Origin: Aurelia coerulea
Lineage: Eukaryota > Cnidaria > Scyphozoa > Semaeostomeae > Ulmaridae
Direction of reading: 5' to 3'
DNA length: 64,000 nucleotides
Assembly: GCA_039566865.1 (NCBI GenBank)
Contig: CM076948.1
Span: 25,431,001-25,495,000 of the forward strand
Shown: in pieces, positions 33,121 to 45,680 of the stretch
Layout of the letters: each line of letters opens with the position of its first letter
How positions within the stretch are numbered: the stretch's first letter is position 1
Notes under the pieces: generated by a model
What the model was told of the DNA's origin: nothing
Seen by the model: the letters and a program-made list of their open reading frames with translations, nothing else
The model's database searches: none
Made by a program: the position numbers and the translations under genes

Positions 33121-33435
33121 CACAACACTGGCTAGGCCAAGAGAGATTTTTGCGCAGCTAATAACAGATGAAGGCAACATGTCAACAAAGGATGTATTGC
33201 CATGTCAACCTTAGTTGCATCTCCTTCTCAAAGCGATATTGAAGGAAAAAAGTCAACAAAGCAAAAGGCTGAGCAAATGAACAAGTCTATGTATTCAATT
33301 CAAAGTAAGTTGGCAGTGGGGCTGCTCTGGCCAAGAGCTAGCCGCACACGAGAGCTCGTTGAGTCTAATTTTACACAAAGACAAACTTTGTAGTTTTCGT
33401 GGCGCAGTATTGTTGGGGCTGCGAACAGGCTACTA

Positions 33436-33490
33436 ATGCAACATCCATTCAACATCCATTCAACATCCATTCAACATCCATTCAACATCC
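33436..33490. repeat. Tandem repeat, 11-bp unit CAACATCCATT, about 5 copies
   Basis: Near-perfect head-to-tail units. Confidence 0.9.
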
Positions 33491-33599
33491 CAAATAAAAT
33501 CAATTTGCAGATTTTTGTTCATATTTCAAGGATAATCTATATGTCTCTTTATCGCAAAAGTATAATAGGCCTTGAATTCGCTTGAATTAGTGATGCAGG

Positions 33600-33947
33600 C
33601 GATGCAGGCCCTGAACTGTTTTATTTATGTAACATCCTATTGCATTGCATTAGAATGTGGCAGCTGCTACCACACGAGATAAAAGACTCCAGCACCCTTC
33701 AAATTTTCAAAAAGCAAAAAGGTGCTGGAATGGTGATAAATGCAACTGTAGGCTTTGCAAAACATATGTACAACAGGTTGGGTTCATAACAGGATAGTTA
33801 GTGAAATTATTGTAATTATACATATACATATTATTTTCAGATTAGATTGTAAATTTTGTAAATAAGTAGGCCTTAATTAGCTGTAATTTTAGCTATGGTT
33901 TTGTTTCAGCCTACTTTGTAAATAAATTAATGATGATTATGATGATT

Positions 33948-34004
<57 letters not shown>
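33600..34004 (+). repeat. LINE 3' fragment ending in (ATG)n
   Basis: A short frame WQLLPHEIKDSSTLQIFKKQ matches the conserved end of jockey/CR1-type ORF2 proteins. It is followed by a UTR-like stretch and a (ATG)n tail at 33929-34004. Part of its UTR recurs at about 35260-35340. Confidence 0.6.
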
Positions 34005-34307
34005 GCAGGATCCCTTTTCTCCATGTGGAACGCCAGTTGTGGAAATTCAGATTTCAAGTAGGGAGTAGGGGGCGGGGGGCAAACGCTGAGAAAATGGCCC
34101 AATTATCCGACTCACGCCAAAAACTTCCCAAAAATTAATTATTTTTGCGAAGTTCCTCGACTTTTTGGCGAGAATTTGGGATGCAGTCACCCCTTCCCAA
34201 CCCCGACATTTCCGTCCAGAGACGACTGATCCATTTCATTGCCGAACCCTCGGTTACGGCCACAGAGCCACAGAAGCCGCTCTCAAAAACTCATAGAAAT
34301 CACGACT

Positions 34308-34500
34308 TACCTACCGGGATGCCAAAAGGTAGGCCTTTGACCCCTTTTGATAAATGAGTAGTATGTGCATAATAAGTAAAGGGCCTTGTTTTGATTATTA
34401 TTTTGTTCTCACGTAAATTAATCTTGACTGTGGATTCCGACTGTATTCATCGATTTTGTGTGGTAATAAGATGTTTTCTTTGGGATTTACTTGCAAGATC
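34308..34500. repeat. Dispersed repeat, copy 3
   Basis: ACCGGGATGCCAAAAGGTAG ... ATTCATCGATTTTGTGTGGT. Closest to copy 1. Confidence 0.75.
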
Positions 34501-34908
34501 CGATGTGTGCCTGGACATCGGAGAAGAGAAAGGTGCTGAAATTTGATTTCCTACTTTGTTTAGGCATTCAGCGCTATTTCCTTGACAATGAAGCTCCATT
34601 CACACTGGAGGCGGGCGGCAACTTGTTCTGTGCTCAGCTTCAGACTTGCTCACACTCCCTCACACTGCAAACAGTTAACATGCAAAAAATTGTGTACAGC
34701 TTCCAATTCTCGTCTACTGGCAAAATCCGATCTAAATCCGCCTTTCATGTAAGGATATCTTTATGCAGCGAAACGTTACCTGCAGTCTTAAGTATGATGG
34801 TAATGACACTCAAATTCCAAATCTACGCACAGTCCTTTGGAGTTGAAAAAGTTGACTGACTTGCAAATGCACTGTGGCAATTTTCACCGCAAGAAAGAAA
34901 CAATCAAG

Positions 34909-35075
34909 CAGAGACGTAGGAACCGGGGGGGCACTGGGGGCACGTGCCTCCTCAAGATTTTGCAATAAACAAAGAAGTGCCCTTTTATTTTCAGAAAGTG
35001 CCCCTTTAGCTAAATGAAAAAAGTGCCCTTGAAGTGTCGTGCCCCTCCAAGTTTGAGATGCTTCCTACGTCCCTG
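34909..35075. mobile_element. hAT MITE, 167 bp, 8-bp target duplication
   Basis: CAGAGACGTAGGAACC at the left and GCTTCCTACGTCCCTG at the right; CAATCAAG at 34901-34908 and 35076-35083. A relative lies at 62071-62241. Core has repeated GTGCCCTT words. Confidence 0.9.
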
Positions 35076-36139
35076 CAATCAAGCACCATTCCTGTTTAAA
35101 AAAATACCTCAGATGATTCGCTGATTGTTTCGATTGTGTGCAAAAATAATGTCCATTGTTACAACATTCCTGATTCCTTGGTACCTATGTAGGTAGGTAG
35201 GTGTATTCCTTCCGGTTGGAGCAAAAGCCCCTGCATAATGTTTTCATTCTTCAAACATAAAAACTAGACGATGGAACGGTGATAATGGAACTGTAGCCTC
35301 TGCAAAACGTATGCCCCAAACTTCGGGTTTTTAACAGGATCTATAATTGAGTAATGGAAATGGATACAAATACGCACTTTGATTTGGTTCCAATAGATTG
35401 AATTATTTGCTCTCTTTTGTTTGGCAGTATAGTTAAAGGAGCTCTGTCACGCAGGTGATTGGTCCAGAGAACAAAGCTTAAACAAAGGAAAGGAGCTAGA
35501 TCCCAGACTCTTTGAATTTTTCGCATGATAAAAATGCAGTTCAATTCGAAACGATCTCTTTTCCAATTCTTTTCTGATAATCCCGCCATACAAATCTTTA
35601 ATCCCCTTATACAATCTCCAGCCAATTATGAATGAGACAGATTGCCTTTAAAAAAGGTTTCAGTTTGACTTTTTCGTTCAGACGCTTTATTCATGTTCTC
35701 GTGTGAAAAAGCCAATGTATCCAAGAATATTCCTTCTTGCCCCATGAGTTAATTTCGCTTATTCTCCAATTCAATTCCAGCGACCACCTTGATAGCGAAC
35801 TCTATCCGTTTACAACATCTTTAAGAAAATGTTTGAGCAGTTTGTTATCTGGTGAGATCTCACTGGCAAATGATTAAAAATATTACATTAGCCAAAGGAA
35901 AGCTCCCTTAAAACCCCGAATGATCATACGCAAATATTGATATGAGTCCCGCATATTTTCGCCTGACCATGAATGAGGAGAAGCTTGAAATAAATCGCAA
36001 AAAAGCAAACAAGGAAAGGAATTTCGCTCGTCAGATTCGAATTTGCTTACGATGTAGTAGAAATTGTAATAAACTTGAAGGCGCTAGACAAGGAAAACAA
36101 CAGCCAGCAAAAACGACGGAGAGCAACAAAATTTTCAGC

Positions 36140-36430
36140 AGAAGAATCACAAAGTGATCAGTGTTGACAACCTCATTCAACTTGATCGTTCTGTGATGGC
36201 ATATAAGATTTTGAACAAGTTGAGCCCGGAAAGCCTTTGGGATAAAAACCAATATACATCTGCATACTCAAATTATGAAATAAGGAACTGCAAGGATCTT
36301 CAGATCCCCAGGCTAAAATAAGATTTTTCTACTCTGCTTAATCCCAGCTAATGTTAGAGAAATCCAAACACTCGGGCGCTTCAAAAAAGAACTAAAAGCG
36401 CACTTGACGAGCTGAAAATTAAAACCCTGA
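36140..36430 (+). pseudogene. LINE ORF2 C-terminal fragment
   Basis: Frame VISVDNLIQLDRSVMAYKIL, then NKLSPESLWDK and CKDLQIPRLK, broken by a stop, then QTLGRFKKELKAHLTS in another frame. It matches the end of the LINE at 18000-18310 in layout but belongs to another copy or subfamily. Confidence 0.75.
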
Positions 36431-36881
36431 AACACGACCCTCTGTAAGAACACCCCATCTTTTATCTCGGATATTATTTTCATTTTATAGAACATTTGTA
36501 TTAGGCCTTTGCCTTTACGAGAACTTACATACATTAACTCTGAAGTTGAATGAAACAATCAATTTCAAGAGAACTTCGAATCTCTAGATACCTTAGAAAT
36601 GTTCTTTTTAGGGCCTAAGGAACAACGGTGAACTTTGTAAAACAATGGACACCGTTATGTTCAAGGTACAAGGCAGTGATTCGGCAGCCTCAATGGATTT
36701 CACACCTTCAACGCAGCTGATTAAAATGCTTTGCTTTCTCTGTTTATTAAATTCGATTGAGTGCACTCAGAGGCGTTAAATCTATTCTGCAGAAAGGCAA
36801 ATCGCTTTGTCTTTTCGGAAACCTGAATCCCCGAATCCCGAATCGTTTGTTATACAAAATTTGCCTTTGCCGGCCTAGGGC

Positions 36882-37403
36882 AGCATAGGTTCCAAATCTT
36901 TAAAAAGGCTGGTGTAAAATTGAGTAACCTATTTTTTATAACTGAATGACTTCAAAGAAACTATAGCTAATTCTCTATAATTCTACCGTTGGACTTTTCT
37001 GAAATCTTCAATATTTTCAGAATTAGAGTGTTTTTCTTCTTTTCAAGAATTCAAGAAAAATTTTCAAAAAATTTAAAACATCGTAATTTCTAAACCATTT
37101 GACGCAACATGAAGTAATTTCGAAGAGAACCATGGTTTATGGATGCCTACAAAATGGTATCAAGCAAAAGTCTGTCACTCATCTGGTTTTTTATTTAGAA
37201 AATTGATGACGTCACATCCTAAAATGAGCTGAAATGTAAAATACGCTGTGATTTTGAAAAATATTCAAAATTTCTGGAAAGTCCAACGGTAGAATTATAG
37301 ATAAGTATCTAAAGTTTCTTTCAAGCCATTCAATCAGAAGAAATAGGTCATTGAATTTTACACCCACCTTTTTACGCTGAGTTAAAGATTTGGAACCTAT
37401 GCT
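36882..37403. mobile_element. MULE-like MITE (AGCATAGG family), copy 3, 9-bp duplication
   Basis: 522 bp; GCCTAGGGC flanks at 36873-36881 and 37404-37412. Interior shares CTATAATTCTACCGTTGGAC with copies 2 and 4. Confidence 0.9.
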
Positions 37404-37826
37404 GCCTAGGGCTGGCCTTGCAGAGGTGAGCTTTGTAAACAAAAGAATTAGGTCTCCGAGAAGACAAAGCGATTCACATTTCTAATGAATAGGATTCACA
37501 CCTCTGAGCGCACTCAATCAAATTTAAATAAACGAAGACAGCAAATCTGTTTGCCTGGGAGGGTGTGAAATGTATTCTTCAATTCTTCAGAACACCCTTA
37601 TTGGCTGGCCCTGCTAACATCGCTGCTTCTGTAAAAAGGGAAGAAACGTTGTGTGGGATTATATGAGAAAACATTCGCTTGCATTGAAAACAACATTTCA
37701 ACAGTCTAAACATTTTAGGGACGTTTAGTCCAAATCTTATTGCTCAAAAACCGAAACCCACATCCAAAAAGACCGAATTCGGATAAAGGTTTGATAACTG
37801 AATTTTGATGAAATACTGTAACCAAA

Positions 37827-38996
37827 CGGCCAGGTAAAAAACTCGGAGATGTCGGAGATGTCGGAGATGTCGGAGCAAAGATTCTCCGACGTTTCTGAAC
37901 TCCGACTTTTTTACCTGGCCTTATATGCTCTACTAAAAAAGTCGGAGATGTCTTATCTCCGACGTTTCTCAACTCCGACTTTTTTACTTGGCCCTATATG
38001 CCCCACTAAAAAATTCGGAGATGTCTTATCTCCGACGTTTCTCAACTCCGACTTCTTTACCTGGCCCTATATGCTCTACTAAAAAGGTCGGAGATGTCTT
38101 TTAACAATTGAAATGGGTGAATTTGACAGGTTTTTTTGTTTCATTTACAACTGATAAGAAACTTTATAGCAAGAATTAGTTGAAAAACGTCATTTTTAGT
38201 AAGAGCAATCTGAAAAGCAATCTAGCAGACACTTTCTTTCATTATATTTTTCACTTGTTCCTTGTATACACCCCCCCCCCCCCCCAGTAACGACCCCGCT
38301 GAAACGATGCCCCGCCAAGGTTAAAGGATGACCCGCCAAAAAATGTGTTTCCCCGCTAAGTTTGAGTTGCAACATTTCCCTGCCTTGTTTCTGTTATTTC
38401 CCCGTTGAAATGTTTGTTTCCCCGTCGAAAATCATGGATAAATGATCTATTTCAACGGGAAGTTTTGATATTTGATAGTCCAGGATTCGATTGCAGGTAG
38501 CTTGAGCCACTTTTATATGCTTTCTTTTATCTACGTTTTCTTTATTTCTCGTTATTTTCTCGGTTCAAAGAACTATATTTACCGTCCACAATGAATAGTG
38601 ATAAATTAAGACGTTAAGACAAAGTTACTACAAATTTCAGGGCCTAGTTTCTTATTGATTGAGTGTTGTGACGGCGAATGAAGAGAATTTGAATTGTAGA
38701 GAGTTATATAATATGCAATCTCTGAACATCTCCGACTTTTTTAGTAGAGCATATAAGGCCAGGTAAAAAAGTCGGAGTTGAAAAACGTCGGAGATAAGAC
38801 ATCTCTGACTTTTTTAGTAGAGCATATAGGGCCAAGTAAAAAAGTCGGAGTTGAGAAACGTCGGAGATAAGACATCTCCGACTTTTTTAGTAGAGCATAT
38901 AAGGCCAGGTAAAAAAGTCGGAGTTGAGAAACGTTGGAGAGTCTTTGCTCCGACATCTCCGACATCTCCGACATCTCCGAGTTTTTTACCTGGCCG
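37827..38996. mobile_element. Foldback element with CTCCGAC/GTCGGAG repeat arms
   Basis: Termini CGGCCAGGTAAAAAACTCGG and complement. The arms (37827-38100, 38722-38996) are tandem units of about 70 bp containing GTCGGAGATGTCTTATCTCC, TTTTTTAC(C/T)TGGCC and TATATGC(T/C)C. The unit itself holds a small palindrome. The spacer 38100-38722 has a C16 run near 38270. No clear target duplication. Confidence 0.85.
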
Positions 38997-40497
38997 TGAG
39001 CCATATACCAATATCTGTTAGGCAGGTAAGGCAATCCTAAACAGCTTTCTGCACTGGTGAAGAGCAAAGCTCGAAACGTTGTTATTTATAACTTCCTGAG
39101 TAGCTACATTGTCGTTTTTTAAAGAAATACTTGATCACAGATGCCTTCGACGTACTACACGCAAAACAAACATTGTTATTTAGTTTTCTGCACTGTTCGT
39201 AGGTTGTGCTTGTTGGCTACGCCCATTAACACCAACGAAAGCAAAAAAGGCACGAAAATACTTTGAAATTAATCGCGTGACCTATTTAATGTCCGCCTTC
39301 AAAGTTAGTGAACAGGGATATTGCGGACATGCCACGTTGCTTCCACTATATTATGCAAACAAAGTAAATGGAATATTCCACTTTCATTTTTCACTCCGTT
39401 TTCATTCGCTTTAAAAAATAATCGACAAATTATCTTCTTCAAAACCTATTTGAGTGGAGTGTAGTATGAAGAGGGATAATCTCTCTGGCCTCTTTATCAT
39501 CAAGTCTCGCTTTCAGTTGGAGTAGAATGTATGAACATTCTTGTCTCAGTATTTTCACTTCCTGGAGAACCTGTATTTAGGTTGTAGTAATATTTAAATT
39601 CTTCAGTCTGTTCTATGGTAAGCGTCATTGCCTCTTTCCTAGCACCGTGTCTGCGAGGTAGTACACAGTTTCAATGCAAGGACTACCCTCTCACACAAGG
39701 AAGTTAAAGAGGTTTCACAACTGTCACAAGATTCTTAGCTGATCACACCAGCAGACTTAGAGCAGACAACACCAACCACATATTAAATACCTTAAACCCT
39801 GTCTCCGGGCATCTAAGCTTTGAATAGTAATACAACACGTTCCAAAATAGTCTGACAAAGGCAATAACATACATAACCTCTTCTTTGTACAGTGTATAAT
39901 TTTCCAGCACATTCTGAAAAGAATTCCTGTCAAGATGCGGTCATTTAACCATAAAGAAGATATAACATTGCGAAATAAGGACTCACGCGCAAATAAATGA
40001 TCAATATGAAAGAGGACCATGGATCAAAAGGCGGCGAAGAAAGAAATAACACCATTATAGGGTTACATCGTTTCAAGATTAGGCTGCTCCATTTGGCTTT
40101 ACAAGATACTCTGAGAGCCATATGACGGATGACCCGTTGGCGTTGGGCCTGTTGGCTTTATTGGCCCTGCTGAATCTGAAACACGACCTCACTGTGAAAA
40201 TCAGACAGTGAAAATGACGGCTTAAGGCCGTTGTTGCCACACGATCCACAGCTACCTACAATCCACCTTTTCAAGATAATTTCCCGTGCGCACGTGGCTT
40301 GAAAATGCTGCGTTTTGATTGGCTGGTTGCAAAGTTTGGACAACTTCGCCGTGTTGTGATCAGAGTTGTGTGTGTTCCGTGCTGAAAGTTGTCAACCTGT
40401 GTCTGCTATTTACAGAAGAAAATGGTAAAAATTTGCTCTCATGGAACATGAAAAAGTGACACGAGAAAAGCCCATTGCATAGCAATGGTAAACAGAT

Positions 40498-40860
40498 ATG
40501 GAGAAATCAGCCACTAAGTTGGTTGAAAATCGTGAGAAGTTGGAAAGAGCTTTCCAAAAAAGGTACGGCAAGCACCCACTCGTTAGGCCAGCGCCAACAG
40601 CAGAGGAAGGCAACGAGCAAAAAAAGATTCAGGAAGCACAGCCCAATGTTGATAATGTCGAAGACAGCAATGTCCGTGTCCATGAAAATGTGACACTCAT
40701 TTCTGTAGAAATAGTAAATGAAGTTGCCAACATTTTAAGTGAGATGCAGAAATTGGCTGAAGAATTGCAAGCCAAACTTGATAAGTTGGCAGCAGAAAAT
40801 TTGCTCCTTTTTGCGGACAGTTGCAATATTCAAATTAGACATAAAATCATGTCTAAATGA
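40498..40860 (+). CDS. Candidate small protein, 120 aa, unknown
   Basis: ATG at 40498 preceded by a stop in frame; stop at 40858-40860 and AATAAA about 25 bp later. The product is charged. Residues 1-50 are Lys/Glu/Arg rich with KRYGKHPLVRP. Residues 70-100 (VEIVNEVANILSEMQKLAEE onward) look like an amphipathic coiled coil. I do not recognise a family. It could be an exon of a larger gene, a remnant of a transposon gene, or chance. Confidence 0.3.
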   Translation: MEKSATKLVENREKLERAFQKRYGKHPLVRPAPTAEEGNEQKKIQEAQPNVDNVEDSNVRVHENVTLISVEIVNEVANILSEMQKLAEELQAKLDKLAAENLLLFADSCNIQIRHKIMSK

Positions 40861-41225
40861 CATGACAGACCCTTCCTTACCAAATAAAAAATACATAAGA
40901 TCAAGATCAACGAAAAGGTCAAGCATTCACATAATCTGAAGGGGACTATGAATTAAAAAGAAGGGGTCCCATCTTCGATCCTTGAGGAAAGCTGTTTTGA
41001 ATCGCAAATGCACAATGACAGGAAATAACAAATTCACTAACAAAGTTTGGCACTTCGAACAATGTATACTGAAAACACGAGCACACTCTAGTAAGCCAAC
41101 TCGAGTTGGATAACTTTCTTTAGAAGCCAGAGATAAGTTCAAATCCAAAATAAGATGACAAACAAACAAAGAAGCCATTGGCACTAACACTCTAAAATAC
41201 CGTCGTAATTGAGACAGCCTTTGTT

Positions 41226-43178
41226 GGGGAGACGAGATACGCTTCGCCCGAGGAAACCCATGCCTTCCCCCGTGCAGTAGATTAAAGTTCATGCGCAGTA
41301 GCGTTTTGGGTTGAAACTCTGACGGGCGCATGCGCTTTAACCCACTGCACGAGGGGACACGTTACACGTTTTTTTTATAAGAAACTGGTTTGTAAGAAAC
41401 TAGTAGGGTAAGACGGGGTAAAGTGAACTACGGGGTAAAGTGAACTACTCAGAACATTCGCGCTTCTCTCCAAAAGTAAACATGCAATGATAAAACATGA
41501 TTTATGCCCAATGTTTTGTTACATGTGCTCACAGAAAATAAAATCATTTTTGCAAAATAGTTATTCCTGCTGTTGCAAGAAATCCCTTTACCCGAGGCAG
41601 TAAAAACAACCTCAGGAAATTATGGTTGTTAGGTTTGGGCTCCTATCTTTGGTCATAATTTTTGACCCCAAGACGAAATTCATTTCTATAATTGTTTTGA
41701 TCGATTTGAAGCACATACCATGTGTTTACTTTTTCCAAAAGGAAAGGGCCAAGAAAGACATTTTTGTACGCTAACATAATATTTTAAAAGATGTACCGTC
41801 CAGTCGATATTTTGCTTCGACCGGGGTAAAGTGAACTACCCATGATTTTTTATTTTCTCATGTGAACATGAAGTCAGATGAAGAAGACCTTTTTAATCTC
41901 ATTTGGTTCATAATTCTGCCTTCAGAAAATCATGATTTGCAGAATAATTTTTCGCTCTAATGACACAGAAATATATTCTGATACCAGCTCCCTGAAAAAC
42001 CTCCAAAAATCTGACAGCCGAAGTTTGACCTTCATTCAAAAATGCGGTTACTGATCCAAGAATTTTGTTGGGATTTGATGAAGCAAGCATACCTATTGAC
42101 ATGGAAAGGATAAATGGCAATCACTGTGAAATTAGAATATTGATAATTGTCATAGATTTATAACTATTTTTGGTTTTATTTCTGGGTCTAGGTTTCAGGG
42201 CAAAGTGAACTACTTTGAAAATAGTGTTTTTCTTTGTGGTGATTTGGTATTTAAATGTAATATAGTATTTTCCAAGTGTATTCCCATTATTGTTCATCGA
42301 ATTATATTCAGGTCTTGCAATCTGACTCGAATTTGTGACTTTAACAATAGTTTTTGGTCGATCTTTCATCTGCAAAGATCGTTCTCAACGTAGGTCACCG
42401 TTTAATTTTTCTAAATATCACTTTTGTGATATTTTTGGGTTTAATTCGTTTTTACATGCGAAGAACTCCTTAGAGTTGCAAAATAAATCATGTTTTCGGG
42501 TTTTACCAGCATCATTTTGGTTTTATCGAACAATTGCTGAGTAGTTCACTTTACCCCGGTCTGGGGTAAAGTGAACTAGGCAGAGCGGTCGCCAAAGAAA
42601 GCTCTGTTGTGAGACAATGGAAAAAGATCTGAAAAATATTTTTGCTTGATAAACTGACCCAAAGACATAATGTCAAAGCAACGTTAAAAAGTTTGCCCTC
42701 AGCTACAATCTCTTTAGGATATCCTTGAAAAACCTCCAAAATAGTTCACTTTACCCCGTATTACCCTACTACGATGCCCAAAAATTTAAGAAACTCTAGT
42801 ACTACGCTCAAGAACAGTTAAGGAACTCTGAAACTTTATTTCTGTATGTCTCTCTTATTCTATGTCTCTCTAACAAAGGTACATTCGCCTTTTCTTGACT
42901 TTTAACTGCAAAATTGGTAAATTTTTGCCTTGATGTGCACAGCTTCTTCTTGATAAAAATGTCAATGCAAAATGGAAGCCCTTTCTCGAGAAGAAGGCTC
43001 AGCTTCGAACAATACCGCAATTTTAGGCCCAAAAAATAAGAAACTAATTAAGAAACTTTTACTACTAAAACACCGAAATTTTCATGCGAAATTAAGAAAC
43101 TTTTAGTATTAAGTGCTGATCCAAGTTTCTTATAAAAAAAACGTGTAGTTTCCTTGGACAAAGCGATCTCGTCTCCCC
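41226..43178. mobile_element. Foldback element (GGGGAGACGAGAT ends) carrying nested insertions
   Basis: Left end GGGGAGACGAGATACGCTT and right end AAGCGATCTCGTCTCCCC. The homology resumes at ACGTTTTTTTTATAAGAAAC (about 41368) and its complement (43121). Nested inside are a small MITE (about 41264-41353, CCCCGTGCAGTAGATTAAAG / CTTTAACCCACTGCACGAGG) and the element at 41401-42771. Confidence 0.7.
41401..42771. mobile_element. Inverted-repeat element with repeated GGGGTAAAGTGAACTA motif
   Basis: TAGTAGGGTAAGACGGGGTA at the left and its near complement at the right (TACCCCGTATTACCCTACTA). The motif GGGGTAAAGTGAACTA or a close variant occurs about seven times in both orientations (near 41414, 41432, 41823, 42198, 42541, 42564, 42742). 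No transposase-like frame. Confidence 0.8.
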
Positions 43179-44155
43179 AAAAAGCCTCAAACGATTTAGA
43201 TAGAAACAACCCAACTAAAATTGTCAATGGCATGGGCGTATGAGATATAGGAGCTGGGAGGGCTGCAGACCCTTTAATCAGCCAAAATTTATTGAATTTC
43301 ACGCTCTGTTCGGGCAGTTGTATCTCCATGAAACCATCATATTCGGGCAAGGCTAAGCCCCACTAAACGTTGGCCATCCATAATGCCCATCAAGGACGTT
43401 GTAAAATTTTCTGGATAAAAATTTGGGAGCATGTTGCAATAGAAAGAAAAGAAAAATCAATGATTGACACCACTTTCGAAGTGCCTCAGTGCCTCAGATT
43501 TAAATTCTGATTCTATCCTAACTCTACAAGGACCCTGGAAAGCTCATTGCGTGGGACAGACAATGCATTCTCGTTTCAAAGACTCCACGAGCTTAAAGGT
43601 CAAGAGGGAAGAGAGGAACTCTACTGACAGTTAAAAGCATGGACCTGAATTTGAGATCGTTGTGCAGTCTATGATGAAATCTGGAAAAAACATGCAGCAG
43701 CATACCACAAAGAACAATTCCCAATATGAATTGAAATGACAAGTCAGTTTGCTACAGCAATAAACATGTCTCTGTAGCGAGAAAGGCAGCTAAGTCCTTA
43801 GTTTGCTGTGGAAGAAAGTTGATCTCTCAGTATCTGGAGAAGAAGCATAATATTCAAAATGGATGTAGGGCGCAAGACAATTTGGTAAGTTTGGTCACGA
43901 AATAAGATTAGAGGCTTCCACAGGAAAGTAAGCCAAGGATTATCAGAAGAACTTCCTTTGTTAGCTTGGTCGAAAGTAGGCAGTGCAACAACAAGTAAGG
44001 ATTTATGCAAATGCACTATGGCAAAAGATCAAATCTTCAAAACCAAGCTCCAAATAAAGCCAGATAAGCTTTAACATCTAGAAAAAAGGTAAGTAAGTTT
44101 TTGTCTGCCAAAATTAAAAGTGAAAACATACAACTTGTCAAGTTATTTCAATTCG

Positions 44156-44300
44156 ACGTTCGAGATACAACGTTCGAAATACAACGAAATACAACAATAT
44201 GTTCGTTCGAAATACAACGTCTTACATTATTACATTCAAGGCTATGTTATATTTATAATCAAAATCTACGTGGACATTTCGAAATACAACATTCGAATAT
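44156..44300. repeat. Short dispersed TTCGAAATACAAC repeat cluster
   Basis: About five copies of TTCGA(A/G)ATACAAC within 145 bp with irregular spacing. Coding unlikely. Confidence 0.6.
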
Positions 44301-45309
44301 TTTCGTTCCAGGCATATCTTCCAGCTGAAAGTACAATCATTCTCAATACATTTCTAATGAATTTGCAAGAATTCTTCACCTTTTGATCAGAATTTTTTAG
44401 CCATATTTAAGACTGCACATTTTCTTGAACAAGAATCAAGAAATCAAAATATTCTCAAAGAATTCTTAGGCAGGAGAACCATGTCAGTAGCACAAGGCCT
44501 GCACTGTAGCTTCAGCATCACCATATTATCTTAGACTAGAGCTATGTGCTCATCTTCTGGAAAAAGCAGACAAACACCATGCATTGCAGCCCTGTCTGCA
44601 AGGGTGGCCTAATTTCATGCTGCATGAAAAACAAAACAAAACAAAACAAATAAACAATCCAATGCCCAAGAGCCCTTACAAATTCTTCACACTCTGATAA
44701 GAATGCATGGGATCTACAGCATCAAAGGCAGTACACATTTTTAAACAAGAATTCTTTACAGTCTTGAAATTATGGTACAGAACAGATGTCCACTCCCAAC
44801 CTCGTTCCCAAGGGTATCTGCTGTTGTCAGTAGACCTCAGCTAGACCTCAATCCCCTCAAAGCCCTTGGGACCGGTTGCCAAATTTTTGGCAAATTTTGA
44901 TCAGAATAATTAATCAGCATAACTTGGCAGACAGTAGGTCCTTTTGAATCCCATATTTGACATTTTGAAAATGTATATTCCATGATTCGAACACCACTCA
45001 TTCTAACCAAAGCCATTTGAATGTTATTCATTTCAACTGAACATCAGGTTTTGAAGGTGAGAAACTTCTTTTGTTTCAAAAAGAGCCAATCAAATCGCAG
45101 AATGGCCTAACAGGCTCCAGGGTGCTCCAGGGTCAACGTAGGCATTACAGTTTACGGAAAACCGTCATTGTCACTGGGTACGAGTTTGGTCCACTCCCAA
45201 CAGCTGAAAGATAGCTAGCGTTATGATAGAAAGCACTTTACTTTTTTGGTTTATGTTCATGAGTTATTCACAAGGTGTTCCATCATAAGACTAAGCTCAA
45301 AGGCTACAA

Positions 45310-45680
45310 ACCTGGGACAGGGGGTACTTGGTCTACAAAAATACGGGGAGGTGCCAGCCACTGGACAATCTGAAAGAGCACCGTGTCCCAGAGTAAAATT
45401 CCCAAAAATGATACCCTGTCCTGGAGTAAAATTTTTAAAACAATACTCTGCTCTTGAATTTTTTCATACAAAATTGTAGGCTACCCTAGAAATTTAATAG
45501 AAATCGTTCAGAAAGTGTGGACATTTTGCGAGTCAATTATAGAAAATATGGACCCTTTCATGGAGCCCGATATACAAAAGTGATACTCTGTCCCGGAGTA
45601 GGAATCCTAAAAATGATACCCTGTTCAGCGGCATGCCCCTGAGCAGAAAGAAATATATGAGTGCCCCCCCCCCCCGGCTA
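45310..45680. repeat. Diverged repeat with GATACCCTGTCC(C/T)GGAGTA words
   Basis: GGGACAGGGGGTAC at the left and several (A)TGATACCCTGT words further on, ending at a C-run near 45663. Looks like a decayed MITE. Boundaries uncertain. Confidence 0.45.
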
